This document shows, piece after piece, positions 49,094 to 57,593 of a stretch of DNA of 64,000 nucleotides (the first letter of the stretch is position 1; the number at the start of each line of letters is the position of its first letter). The position numbers and the translations under genes are program-made. The notes under the pieces are model-generated. The model did not search any database, was not told the DNA's origin, and worked only from the letters and a program-made list of their open reading frames with translations. Origin of the DNA: JBMNFB01 sp050949085 (GTDB lineage: Bacteria > Bacillota > UBA994 > UBA5500); contig JBMNFB010000001.1 in the NCBI GenBank assembly GCA_050949085.1, positions 930,001 to 994,000 on the forward strand, given 5' to 3'.

Positions 49094-50826
49094 AACAGCG
49101 AAGTACACTCAGTCGGCTTTACACCTACCTCTACAACTATCGCTTTGGATACATAGTTGGCACCCTGATTCAGGTCGGGGCATCGATCACATTCCAGTTG
49201 CTCATCGCCTATCTGGTGCGCGGACTGACCGATGCCGGGCTCAGCGGCGATGTCCCGCTCATCATCCGGGTCACAATGATCAGCAGCGCCATCGCCGGCG
49301 GCGTAGTCCTGATCGTCCCCTGGGGCGTGCGCCAGCGCTCCGTCGCAGCCGAGAGAGCTGCCCTGGATCTGCGCCAGGATCTTTTCGTCCAGGTTAATCA
49401 CTTGCCGCAGAAGTACATGGAACAGACCCACAGTGGCGACATTGTTTCGCGGCTGACCAACGATGTCACGGCAGCCAAAGACGCCTTCAGTGACATCATG
49501 GTGCAACTGTTGCAGGTTGTCGCCAGCGGCATCGTCTTTGCCGTCTACCTGTTCACGCTCAGCTGGGAACTGGCCCTGATCACGCTGGCGGTTGGCCTCA
49601 TTCCCATCGGATTCAATCGTTGGATGGGGCGCCCACTGCGCCGCGTCAGCCATGAGGCACAGGCGAGCCTGAGCAGTCTCAACTCGCGCCTGAGGGACTT
49701 GCTGGCTGGAATGTCAGTGATCCGCGTCTTCCAGCAGGAAGAGCGCTTCCTGGGTGAATATGGCGCTGCCAACCAGACTGCGCTGGCGATAGCCGGACGG
49801 CGAGCTCGCCTGCAGGCGGCGGTGAATGCCCTTAACGACTTCCTTGGCTTCCAGGGTCTGATCTGTGTGATGATCGCGGGCACCTATTTCATCATGACCG
49901 ACCGCCTCAGCGCCGGCCAGGCCATAACCGCGATTCAGGTCATGCAGCATGTGCTCCGACCCTTTCTGGTGCTAGGCGACCTTTGGGCGCGAATTCAGCA
50001 AGCCCTGGCTGGCGCCGACCGCATCTTTGAGATCATGGATCAGGAGCCCGAGCAGCTGCCAGCACCCCAGACCGAAGTCGAGGTGGGCAACGGCGCAGCC
50101 CTGCGCCTGACCAACGTCAGCTTCAGCTATGATACCAAAGCGGTGCTCACCGACGTTTCGCTGGAGGTTCCTCAGGGTAAGGTGACCGCTCTCGCCGGCC
50201 CCAGCGGTGGCGGCAAGAGCACCCTGTTCAAACTACTGCTGGGCCTCTACCCCTGCACTGAAGGCACCATCGCTGTCCTCGGGCGCGATATCAACAGCTA
50301 CGATCTGCAGGCACTGCGCCAGCTGATCGCGTTCGTCCCGCAGGACTCCTACCTCTACTCGGGCACGATTTACGATAACATCGCCTGGGGCAGGCCGGAA
50401 GGAGCCAGCGAGGCAGAGGTGATCGCCGCCGCCAAGGCGGCCAACGCACATGATTTCATCATGCAGCTGCCCAACGGCTATCAGACAGAGATCGGCGAGC
50501 GAGGCACCCAGCTCTCTGGCGGCCAGCGTCAGCGACTGAGTATTGCCCGGGCAATATTGAAGGATGCGCCTATCCTGTTGCTGGACGAAGCTACCTCCAG
50601 TCTGGATACTGAAGCAGAGGCCCTGGTCCAGGAGGCGCTCAACCGCTTGATGCAGGGCCGCACCACTCTAGTGATCGCACACCGCCTCTCCACCATTCGC
50701 AATGCGGATTGTATCCACGTCATAGCGGATGGTAAGGTGGCCGAGTCAGGTACGCACGAGGAACTGCTGGCCCTGGATGGAATTTATCGCTACCTGCACG
50801 ATCTGCAGGAGAAGGAAGTAGCCTAA
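49090..50826 (+). CDS. ABC exporter half-transporter (permease-ATPase), second subunit
   Basis: A 578-aa partner of the preceding gene with the same layout: six membrane helices, then Walker A GPSGGGKST, LSGGQRQRLSIARA and Walker B LLLDEATSSLD, with H-loop VIAHRLSTI. Both subunits keep a full Glu after Walker B, so both ATP sites look active, unlike the degenerate site of many heterodimeric exporters. The start overlaps the previous stop (ATGA). A terminator follows. Confidence 0.93.
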   Translation: MKQRSTLSRLYTYLYNYRFGYIVGTLIQVGASITFQLLIAYLVRGLTDAGLSGDVPLIIRVTMISSAIAGGVVLIVPWGVRQRSVAAERAALDLRQDLFVQVNHLPQKYMEQTHSGDIVSRLTNDVTAAKDAFSDIMVQLLQVVASGIVFAVYLFTLSWELALITLAVGLIPIGFNRWMGRPLRRVSHEAQASLSSLNSRLRDLLAGMSVIRVFQQEERFLGEYGAANQTALAIAGRRARLQAAVNALNDFLGFQGLICVMIAGTYFIMTDRLSAGQAITAIQVMQHVLRPFLVLGDLWARIQQALAGADRIFEIMDQEPEQLPAPQTEVEVGNGAALRLTNVSFSYDTKAVLTDVSLEVPQGKVTALAGPSGGGKSTLFKLLLGLYPCTEGTIAVLGRDINSYDLQALRQLIAFVPQDSYLYSGTIYDNIAWGRPEGASEAEVIAAAKAANAHDFIMQLPNGYQTEIGERGTQLSGGQRQRLSIARAILKDAPILLLDEATSSLDTEAEALVQEALNRLMQGRTTLVIAHRLSTIRNADCIHVIADGKVAESGTHEELLALDGIYRYLHDLQEKEVA

Positions 50827-50836
50827 AGAATTCTGA

Positions 50837-50868
50837 GCGGGTGTCTGCCACAGGCGGGCACCCGCCCT
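50837..50868 (+). terminator. Terminator of the ABC exporter operon
   Basis: Stem GCGGGTGTCTGCC/GGCGGGCACCCGC (50837-50849 with 50853-50865, imperfect in the middle) followed by CCTTG. Confidence 0.65.
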
Positions 50869-50886
50869 TGTATACCCCCCTTCTTG

Positions 50887-51027
50887 TCACTCTGAACGAA
50901 GCGGCAGCGCAGTGAAGAGTCTACTCCCTTCCTCCTGCCACTCCATACAAAGCACTAGCGCATTGAAAAGCCTGCCAGCTCAGACTATCACTCTGAAAGA
51001 AGCGCCAGCACAGTGAAGAGTCTACTC
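50887..51027 (+). repeat. Three copies of a ~40-bp REP-like repeat
   Basis: TCACTCTGAACGAAGCGGCA at 50887 and TCACTCTGAAAGAAGCGCCA at 50988 begin two ~40-bp units that end AGTGAAGAGTCTACTC; a degenerate unit lies at 50938-50976. This resembles the widespread GTCATTCTGAG-type intergenic repeat. No gene is seen in 50827-51244. Confidence 0.7.
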
Positions 51028-51244
51028 ACCTGCTGCCACGCAAGCTGAGAACACAGGTAAGTTTCTTGGAAAAATTTCTGGAATTAACTCATGAATACTG
51101 CTAGACTGAAGAAGACAATTGCCTGGCAGTATTTATCCGTCTCATACCCACCATTTCTCTGTGCTCCTATCATCCGTTTTTCTGCGTAATTGGGGCTGCT
51201 TATCAGGGTAAGCGAGACGACTATTTTGCGTGAGGTGAAATTAG

Positions 51245-52093
51245 TTGATTAAGGTGAGCAATCTGCACAAGAGCTATGCCAACAAGGAAGCAGTGCGCGG
51301 CATCTCCTTTCAGGTGGAAGCTGGGGAGATTTTTGGCTTCCTGGGCCCGAATGGCGCTGGAAAGTCGACCACCATCAAAATGCTGACCGGTCAGTTGGCG
51401 CCCTCAGCCGGAGAAGCCATCGTGATGGGGCATCGCCTGCCGGAAGAGCGTCATGCCCTGACTGGTAACATGGGTGTAACGCCAGAGAACGCCAACCTCT
51501 ATGAGCGGTTGACGGTGATGCAGAATCTGACTCTTTTCTGTCGGCTTTACGGCGTCCCCACCAGCCGCAGCATGGAACTGCTGCAGCTAGTTGGCCTGGC
51601 CGATTCGGCCAGGACCCCAGTAAAGAAACTCTCCAAGGGAATGCGGCAGCGGGTTTTACTGATCAGGGCCATGCTGCACTCACCTGAGTTGCTCTTTCTC
51701 GATGAGCCGACGTCCGGCCTGGACCCTGGCTCGGCGGCCGGCATTCACGACATTCTGCGCGACCTGAACCAGCACGGAACAACCATCTTCCTGACGACGC
51801 ACAATATGGCCGAGGCGGATGACCTCTGCCACCGCGTAGCGTTTCTCCACAATGGACAGATTGCTGAGATCGGTCGACCGGAGGATCTGAAGCGAGAATA
51901 TGGCTCTGATCGTCTGGAGGTTGTGGTGCAAGAGGGTGACCAGCAGGTCGAGCATAGCCTGCCACTCTGCGGTCCCGAGACGGGACGCCGGGTGGGAGAA
52001 TGGCTGACCAATGGACAGATCGTCTCCATTCATTCGGTGGAATCGACCCTGGCGGACATCTTTATCGCGGTAACAAAGGGGGAATCGGCATGA
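51245..52093 (+). CDS. ABC transporter ATP-binding protein (NatA-like)
   Basis: A 282-aa ATPase of the ABC-2 export class. Walker A is FLGPNGAGKSTTIKM (~residue 36), the signature is KLSKGMRQRVLLIRA, and Walker B is LLFLDEPTSGLDPGS, with H-loop LTTHNMAEADDLC. The C-terminal ~70 residues are a small regulatory domain. The start is a TTG at 51245 behind GTGAGGTGA. It overlaps the permease gene by 4 bp. Substrate unknown; sodium, drug or antibiotic export are options. Confidence 0.92.
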   Translation: MIKVSNLHKSYANKEAVRGISFQVEAGEIFGFLGPNGAGKSTTIKMLTGQLAPSAGEAIVMGHRLPEERHALTGNMGVTPENANLYERLTVMQNLTLFCRLYGVPTSRSMELLQLVGLADSARTPVKKLSKGMRQRVLLIRAMLHSPELLFLDEPTSGLDPGSAAGIHDILRDLNQHGTTIFLTTHNMAEADDLCHRVAFLHNGQIAEIGRPEDLKREYGSDRLEVVVQEGDQQVEHSLPLCGPETGRRVGEWLTNGQIVSIHSVESTLADIFIAVTKGESA

Positions 52094-52791
52094 GTCTGCG
52101 GCGCATTGGTGCGCTCCTGATCAAGGAGATGCAGGATATTCGGACCAATACCAGCCAGCTGGCGATGCTCCTGATCGCTCCGCTGATGACCTTTCTGTAC
52201 AAAGGTGTGCTGAACATGCCGGCCGATTCATCCTTCACCATCGGCTGTCTCTTTGCCATTGTCATGACTGGCATCTATAGCCCATCGATGATGATCGCCG
52301 AGGAAAAAGAAAAGCACACGCTGCGCGTGCTGATGCTCTCACCGGCTACCCCCTTTGAGGTTTTTGCCAGCAAGGGACTGGTGACCCTGCTGATCGTCTT
52401 TCTGCTGGCGCTCTTGATGCTGCCCGTCGCTGGAGTCAGCGTTGGTACGCCGCTGCTCTTTGTGCTAACCATCTTGATTGGCACCATCTTTGTCATCCTG
52501 CTGGGCTTTATCATCGGGCTCCTATCGGCCAACCAGATGGCCACTGGCTACATCGGTATGCCTGTTTACCTGGTGCTGCTGATGGTGCCCATGCTGGGAC
52601 AGGCCACTCCGTCCCTGGCCAAACTGGCCAAAGTCGTCCCCAGCAACTATATCGGTGACGGTATTTACGAGGCGCTGCAGGGAGCACCGCTGGGCGATGG
52701 TTTGCTGGAGCTTGGGGTGCTGGCCGGTGCGGCCATCGTCGCCCTGGTCCTGCTGATCATCTTCTACCGGCGACGCGAACTGGCAGAATGA
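52090..52791 (+). CDS. ABC-2 type permease
   Basis: A 233-aa membrane protein with six hydrophobic segments typical of ABC-2 permeases (RRIGALLIKEMQDIRTNTSQL at the N-terminus, PSMMIAEEKEKHTLRVLML, then Gly/Leu-rich helices). The ATG at 52090 overlaps the ATPase stop (ATGA). With only one permease gene, the active form is probably a homodimer with two ATPases. A terminator-like hairpin lies ~50 bp downstream. Confidence 0.9.
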   Translation: MSLRRIGALLIKEMQDIRTNTSQLAMLLIAPLMTFLYKGVLNMPADSSFTIGCLFAIVMTGIYSPSMMIAEEKEKHTLRVLMLSPATPFEVFASKGLVTLLIVFLLALLMLPVAGVSVGTPLLFVLTILIGTIFVILLGFIIGLLSANQMATGYIGMPVYLVLLMVPMLGQATPSLAKLAKVVPSNYIGDGIYEALQGAPLGDGLLELGVLAGAAIVALVLLIIFYRRRELAE

Positions 52792-52841
52792 GATGTGGGG
52801 TCTGTGAACTGAGACCCTGTGTAAGCTGACGACATCCAAAG

Positions 52842-52880
52842 GACTCCTCCTCCACTGGATGATGGAGGGGGTGTCTTTCG
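52842..52880 (+). terminator. Terminator after the ABC-2 exporter genes
   Basis: Pairing of CTCCTCCTCCA (52844-52854) with TGGAGGGGGTG (52863-52873), with G-T pairs, then TCTTTCG. Confidence 0.5.
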
Positions 52881-52929
52881 TGTACTGGCAGTAACCTGGG
52901 CGCAATTTGCCGTCACCTCGCGCGCGTGG

Positions 52930-53292
52930 GTGCTGCTGCATCACACGAAGCCGCGCTATAAGCACCCGGCTCTCGAGTTGGTGGCAGAACTGAACGGCGA
53001 GATTGTGGGAATTATTGATGTCGAAGCTGAGCCTGCGCCGGGCGAGTTGGGCTACGCCAGGGACAGCCGCTGCGGGTTTGTTTGGGAATTTGGTGTGCGG
53101 CCCGATCATCGCGGCGAGGGAATCGCCCGTCGCCTGGTGGAGGCGGCGCAAGAGTGGCTGGATAAACGCGGCATTAAGCGGATGGAGTTCTGGTCGATGG
53201 ATGAGACAGCGCAGCATGTATAAGGAGGATCCGTTTGGGCTGCAGACCGCCTACGGAACCTGCCCGCTGGAATCGCTGCCGGCCTTGCGCTA
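52930..53292 (+). pseudogene. GNAT acetyltransferase remnant
   Basis: The frame to 53223 encodes a GNAT core: LVAELNGEIVGIIDVEAE, then FGVRPDHRGEGIARRLVEAA (acetyl-CoA loop RxxGxG/A-type) and WLDKRGIKRMEFWSMDETAQ. It stops abruptly at AQHV, where the last strand and helix should follow, and no convincing N-terminal ~50 residues or start with a ribosome site exist; the frame runs on upstream into the terminator of the ABC genes. Another frame continues to 53292 without clear homology. Both ends are missing, so this is probably decayed. Confidence 0.6.
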
Positions 53293-53339
53293 GGAGACGA
53301 GGGGCCAGGCCCCTCGTCTCAAAAGAACTGAAAGTTAAA

Positions 53340-53377
53340 ACAGCGCACCTGCCTTCCGTGAGGCGAAGTGCGCTGTT
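53340..53377 (-). terminator. Terminator of the 26-codon gene
   Basis: Stem ACAGCGCAC/GTGCGCTGT (53377-53369 with 53348-53340) on the reverse strand followed by TTTTAAC. Confidence 0.75.
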
Positions 53378-53390
53378 ATTGTCTTGTATC

Positions 53391-53471
53391 TTAGGCGAGA
53401 ACAATAACCCAGGCCCGGCCCAGGTTAACCACAACCATGGCTATACCTAGCAAAACCAGCAGCTTCTTCAT
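53391..53471 (-). CDS. 26-residue hydrophobic peptide
   Basis: A 26-codon frame (begins MKKLLVLLGIAM, ends AWVIVLA) that forms a single membrane helix with a positive N-terminus. It has a complete gene layout: promoter TTGTAA, 17 bp, TACAAT at 53557-53529; GAAGGGA ~8 nt before the ATG; and a strong terminator 14 bp after the stop. It may be a small membrane protein, a spore-related peptide or a type I toxin. No homolog recognised. Confidence 0.55.
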   Translation of the reverse strand: MKKLLVLLGIAMVVVNLGRAWVIVLA

Positions 53472-53528
53472 CAACGCATCCCTTCCATTTCTACTCTCGG
53501 GCCTCGGATAAGACCCGGTAACACTGAC

Positions 53529-53557
53529 ATTGTATGCAGGAGGGGACACGTTTACAA
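53529..53557 (-). promoter_or_regulatory. Promoter of the 26-codon gene
   Basis: TTGTAA (53557-53552), 17-bp spacer, TACAAT (53534-53529). The -10 also reads CATACAAT, which fits the sigma-E -10 element, but no sigma-E -35 element is obvious. Confidence 0.6.
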
Positions 53558-53619
53558 CCACCTTAAGCCAATCTTAATGTAGACAGGCAAGTTGCATATG
53601 TGAGACTAAGCGTTGCAGC

Positions 53620-54120
53620 TTACCACCGCTCGCTGTGGACCTTTTCCGTGGTGTATCGCTCGCTGGGCTGCCTTTCCTCCGCTGGGTGCCCAATTGGTAT
53701 CAGGCAGAGCGGAACATGCGTTTCCGGAATCTGAAGCAGTTCTCTTACCTTCTGCACCGGTTCGGCGTTAGGATGGATTCCCACCCAGACAGCGCCCAGT
53801 CCGAGAGCGGTTGCCGCCAGCAGGAGGTTTTGCGTCGCGGCCGAGCAATCCTGCTCCCAGAAGCGATGCTCTTTCTCGCCGCAGGGGACGACGCAGAGCG
53901 GCGCCTGGGCCAGCATTTTGGAATAGCGGTGCACCTTTGCCAGCTCATCAAGAGTGGCCCGATCTCGAACGACAACGAAATGCCACGGCTGTTGATTGTG
54001 GGCAGAAGGTGCGGCCATTGCTGCCCGCAACATGGCCTCAATCGCTTCTGGTGAAACCGCCTCTGCCGTGTATTTGCGAATACTACGCCGGCGATGCAAT
54101 AACGACAATTGTTCCATCAT
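53620..54120 (-). CDS. Nitroreductase family protein
   Basis: A 166-aa FMN-dependent nitroreductase-fold protein. RRRSIRKYTAEAVSPEAIEAML at the start binds the FMN phosphate, then APSAHNQQPWHFVVVRD and LGLGAVWVGIHP are family motifs. It should form a homodimer and use NAD(P)H to reduce nitro or quinone-type compounds; the true substrate is unknown. Its start overlaps the stop of the HTH/aminopeptidase-like gene by 4 bp, so the two are translated together. Confidence 0.9.
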   Translation of the reverse strand: MMEQLSLLHRRRSIRKYTAEAVSPEAIEAMLRAAMAAPSAHNQQPWHFVVVRDRATLDELAKVHRYSKMLAQAPLCVVPCGEKEHRFWEQDCSAATQNLLLAATALGLGAVWVGIHPNAEPVQKVRELLQIPETHVPLCLIPIGHPAEERQPSERYTTEKVHSERW

Positions 54121-55538
54121 ACGTCTCCTCCTTCTTTAAAATCGAGTATGGTATTCTCGGCGTAAAGCCAAAATGGAAGCGCCAGATCAAGCGGCTCCGC
54201 CACCATTGGGTCGACAAGCATGACCCCCAGCGCGTTCTGTGCCACCGGATCCAGCAGCTTGTATCCTGTCAGATTCGGCACATTGGGATTGAAACCCAGA
54301 CCTAGCTTACCCACTGCCACCCTGTTGCCAACCATCTCCAACAGGCTGCGCAGCGTCTCTTGTCCTGCTTCTGCCTCCCACGCCACCAGCTCGCCCTGTG
54401 CAAACTTGAGCCGAATGTTCTGCACCTCTGTGCCCCGATGCAGATAGCGAGGAATGAATAGTTGGCCGTTCAGGCTGCGGGGTTGCGGCCTAAAGAGGAT
54501 CTGGCCTCCCGGCAGAGTCAGGTCGCTCAACCGCTCCGCGCTGACCCGAGAATAATCCAGCTGGCCAGAGTTGATTTCAACGTCAGCCCCATCTTTCAAT
54601 CTAAGCTCCAACTCGGCATCGGCGCCGCTGGCAAAGCGAATGTGGTCAGCCGCTTGCAGCTGCGCGGCCAGCTCTCGGCCACGACACGCCAGCTCAGTGA
54701 CAGGGGTGCTGATTGCCCGCCAAAACGTATCGTACATCAGTGCATAATCCATGCCCAGCTCTAAGGCGCGTTCCGGCGTCGGATAGCCAATCTCAACAGC
54801 GGCAAACCGCTTCGGCCCCTGCGTGTAGGCCTTCAACTCGCCTTCCATAATCGCCTGCACTTTGGCTGGATCCAGATCGGCAAAAGCCGCCGTGGTGGTA
54901 ACTGCGTCCAGCGAAACCCACAGATCTGTATGGCCATAAAGAAACGTCGTGAAGGGCGGTGCTGTAGCCAGTTGTTCTGGACTGAGCTCGAGTAGCATCT
55001 GCCTGATCTGGCTGGTGTTCATCAGGCGCAAGAATCCTTCCGCACCTGCGAGGCGGCACTCCAGCAGCATCGCTTCCAGCAACTCTGCCTGGTGAGAAGC
55101 TCCTTCCAGCACCACCCGCGCTCCTGGCTTGACCTGCAAGGCATGGCAAACCAGCTCATGGGCTACCGCCCGATGATTGATTCTAAGCTCTTGCTCACGA
55201 CGCTGCCGCAGCAGATCGCTGTGCACCGCACTGACCACAGTCTGCTCGGCCGGACTGAAACGACCTACCGCCTGGCCGAGATAAAATGTGCGTGCCGTCG
55301 CGCGATAAAAGCGTTCGGTGATGCCGTTGACCTGTTGCTCGCCGACAACTTCGATCAAGCCGTTCTTCTCAAGTTCCTTCACATGATAAAACAGCTTGGC
55401 ATGCACTTCCCGCATCCTATCTGCCAGCTGTTGCACGCTGGCAGCTTCCCGAATCAGCTCTTCCAGCAGCTTCAGCCGCAGGGGATGCCCCAGAGCCTTG
55501 ATGGCAGCAGAATCGCGTAGCAGCTTCAGGTCCTGCAT
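54117..55538 (-). CDS. Winged-helix regulator fused to a degenerate M29-type aminopeptidase domain
   Basis: A 473-aa two-part protein. Residues ~1-85 form an ArsR-like winged helix (ALGHPLRLKLLEELIREAAS, KLFYHVKELEKNGLIEV). Residues ~125-473 resemble the M29 aminopeptidase fold, e.g. QVKPGARVVLEGASHQAELL, ELGMDYALMYDTFWRAI and the C-terminal GKLGLGFNPNVPNLTG. The expected metal ligands are altered: GEV(F) reads GGQILF, GELGIG reads GKLGLG, and the DEK/HxA region is lost. So it is probably a ligand-binding sensor, not an enzyme. It is cotranscribed with the nitroreductase and lies next to an MFS exporter with paired operators. Confidence 0.75.
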   Translation of the reverse strand: MQDLKLLRDSAAIKALGHPLRLKLLEELIREAASVQQLADRMREVHAKLFYHVKELEKNGLIEVVGEQQVNGITERFYRATARTFYLGQAVGRFSPAEQTVVSAVHSDLLRQRREQELRINHRAVAHELVCHALQVKPGARVVLEGASHQAELLEAMLLECRLAGAEGFLRLMNTSQIRQMLLELSPEQLATAPPFTTFLYGHTDLWVSLDAVTTTAAFADLDPAKVQAIMEGELKAYTQGPKRFAAVEIGYPTPERALELGMDYALMYDTFWRAISTPVTELACRGRELAAQLQAADHIRFASGADAELELRLKDGADVEINSGQLDYSRVSAERLSDLTLPGGQILFRPQPRSLNGQLFIPRYLHRGTEVQNIRLKFAQGELVAWEAEAGQETLRSLLEMVGNRVAVGKLGLGFNPNVPNLTGYKLLDPVAQNALGVMLVDPMVAEPLDLALPFWLYAENTILDFKEGGDV

Positions 55539-55600
55539 CGGCCCACCTCCCTGACCATGATCCTTACGGTAATTATAGCATGTTTTGGCACTGCAGCAGA

Positions 55601-56842
55601 TCAGTTGTCGGAAACGGCGGCCGTGGCGGCGCAGAGTGCGGCATATTGCGGATGCAGGCGCGCCATGAGGCTGATCGCGAGAACCAGCAGTCCGGCCAGG
55701 CCGATCACGCGGCCGCTCCCCAGTCTGGCTGCAGCTAGCCCGGCCAGGCCAAGCCCCAGAAGCAAACCAACCCGCATCATGGCCATGAAGCCGCTCATAG
55801 CCCGGCCTCGCGCCTCGGCCGGGATCTCCTCCACCAGAATCCCATAGAACGGCAGCGTCAGCAGTCCATCAGAAGCCCCCAGGCAAAACGCCCAGCAATA
55901 GACGATGGGCAGATTTGGCTCCCAGAGGAAAACAGCCGTAGCCACCCCGATCAGCCCGACGGAGCTAATCAGCAGCTTACCCTTATTCAAACGTTGCGCC
56001 AGCAGGCCGGTAATCAATGTCAGCAACAGCGAGCCGGCAAACATGCTGCTCTCGACCAGTCCATACTGCCTGGGACTCGCCCCGAGTTGATTGTTGACAT
56101 AGTCGGCCTGCAGCACATTTAGTGCACCCAGGGCCACCATCACCGGCAAGAGGACGGCCAGCAGGAACACGACGCGCGAGTTCCCGGCAACGACTTTGAT
56201 GCCTTCACGGAACTGGTGACCAAGCGATACTCTGGACATCGTGTCTGCAGCCACCCGCGCCTTCTCGGACATGCTTCTACCCAGAAGCAGCAGCACGCCG
56301 GCGGAAAGGACAAAGCTTGCCGCGTCCATCAGGAAAGCGGCGCCAAGACCCATCTGACTGACCAACACTCCACCCAGCAAGGGGCCGACCAGACCGACGA
56401 CCGACTCTGTTGTCTCGCTCAGGCTGGCTGCCGATAGATATGCCTTTTCGCCCACCAGGTCCGGAATCAGGGCCTGACGTGCAGGCAACGACAGGGCAGC
56501 GGCTGCCGACATCACCAGCACCAGCGGAATTAGCACCCAGATACTCTTGGCCTGACTGATCATGAGCACAGCAACCAGTCTGACCAGGGCAGCGATGAGC
56601 ATCAGCCGGCGACGCGGATAGCGGTCTGCCAAAACACCGGCCAGCGGCCCGACCAACAGACCGATGCCGGTCTGCGCACCGACAACGGCCATCAAAGCCA
56701 GCGGTGAAGAACTCAAGGTAGTCACCAACAGTACCAAAGCGATTCGGTAAATGGCGTCTCCCAGACTGGATACGGACTGCCCCAGCCACAGCAGCAGGAA
56801 ACTGCGATTCGCCAACAACTGCAGATAGCCCGCGAACTTCAT
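55601..56842 (-). CDS. MFS transporter (MFS_3-like exporter)
   Basis: A 413-aa major facilitator protein with 12 hydrophobic segments. SFLLLWLGQSVSSLGDAIYR at the start and GVLADRYPRRRLMLI (loop 2-3) are typical of the macrolide/enterobactin-type exporter group. The ATG at 56842 has AAGGAGG correctly placed. It lies 62 bp before the HTH/aminopeptidase-like gene, in the same direction. Its promoter is flanked by two 20-bp inverted repeats, so it is tightly controlled. Substrate unknown. Confidence 0.9.
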   Translation of the reverse strand: MKFAGYLQLLANRSFLLLWLGQSVSSLGDAIYRIALVLLVTTLSSSPLALMAVVGAQTGIGLLVGPLAGVLADRYPRRRLMLIAALVRLVAVLMISQAKSIWVLIPLVLVMSAAAALSLPARQALIPDLVGEKAYLSAASLSETTESVVGLVGPLLGGVLVSQMGLGAAFLMDAASFVLSAGVLLLLGRSMSEKARVAADTMSRVSLGHQFREGIKVVAGNSRVVFLLAVLLPVMVALGALNVLQADYVNNQLGASPRQYGLVESSMFAGSLLLTLITGLLAQRLNKGKLLISSVGLIGVATAVFLWEPNLPIVYCWAFCLGASDGLLTLPFYGILVEEIPAEARGRAMSGFMAMMRVGLLLGLGLAGLAAARLGSGRVIGLAGLLVLAISLMARLHPQYAALCAATAAVSDN

Positions 56843-56864
56843 TGAATCGACTCCTCCTTATTTC

Positions 56865-56953
56865 CGCCAAAATTTTTTTTGGCGTTATCCTGTCAAGAGT
56901 ATACGCTGGGTCCCGGCTCATTGTCAATACGTTCCTCAAAATTATTTTTGGCG
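56865..56953 (-). promoter_or_regulatory. MFS promoter with two flanking inverted-repeat operators
   Basis: Promoter TTGACA (56927-56922), 18-bp spacer, TATACT (56903-56898). A perfect repeat CGCCAAAA-N4-TTTTGGCG (56865-56884) lies just past the transcription start; an imperfect one, CCTCAAAA-N4-TTTTGGCG (56934-56953), lies just above the -35. Centres are 69 bp apart. Likely sites of the HTH regulator encoded two genes downstream. The rest of 56954-57128 shows no gene. Confidence 0.75.
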
Positions 56954-57128
56954 AGGCAGAAGAGACTTTCCCCTGGTGACAGAGCGGCTGATGCGGCATT
57001 CGGCGCAAATGCCTTGACCGGGAGGAGGAACTTGGCCGTATTGGTGAAATGGCAAACATCATGGCTAGTAGCAATCAATGGATAGGGTTTATCGCCACCA
57101 GCCTTACAACTGCTGCTATAAACTCTGC

Positions 57129-57157
57129 TTGACGGTAGAATTACATCGGTCTAACTT
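57129..57157 (+). promoter_or_regulatory. Promoter of the 62-aa membrane protein gene
   Basis: TTGACG (57129-57134), 17-bp spacer, TAACTT (57152-57157). Confidence 0.5.
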
Positions 57158-57181
57158 GAACTGTAGAGAGGAGGTGAGATT

Positions 57182-57370
57182 ATGCAGATCAAATTTGATA
57201 CCACTGCCAAGATTCTGTTAGCCAGTGCAATACTGCAATGCTACTACATGCTTATACAATCCTGGCTGGAGACCTATACAGTGGTCAATGTCCTCTGGGG
57301 AATAGCCAACCTCGCCCTCGTCTATCGCGTTTTCGCTTCCGCATCCCGCGCTTCCAGCGATAAGAAGTGA
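57182..57370 (+). CDS. Small membrane protein, unknown
   Basis: A 62-aa protein with two hydrophobic helices (~residues 9-28 and 33-51). GAGGAGGTGA precedes the ATG, and a terminator follows at 57418-57447, so it forms its own unit. No family recognised. Confidence 0.7.
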   Translation: MQIKFDTTAKILLASAILQCYYMLIQSWLETYTVVNVLWGIANLALVYRVFASASRASSDKK

Positions 57371-57417
57371 GCTAAGGGAGAAGCGGCCTAATTCAGTAGC
57401 AGCTAAATAAGTTCACC

Positions 57418-57447
57418 AGGGGGACCGAATCAAACGTTCCCCTTTTT
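57418..57447 (+). terminator. Terminator after the 62-aa gene
   Basis: Stem GGGGGAC/GTTCCCC (57419-57425 with 57436-57442, one G-T) followed by TTTTT. Confidence 0.8.
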
Positions 57448-57593
57448 CGTGCCCAACTCTCGCCGGCAAGAACGGATTCTTACAGCCGACTGGAGGGAAT
57501 TCCCTTGCCGCTGTCGAACATAGGAGCTGAAAGACGTTTTCCGGCCTGTGCCGCATAGACTGTATCAAGACAACTATGAAAGCGAGGGATGAG

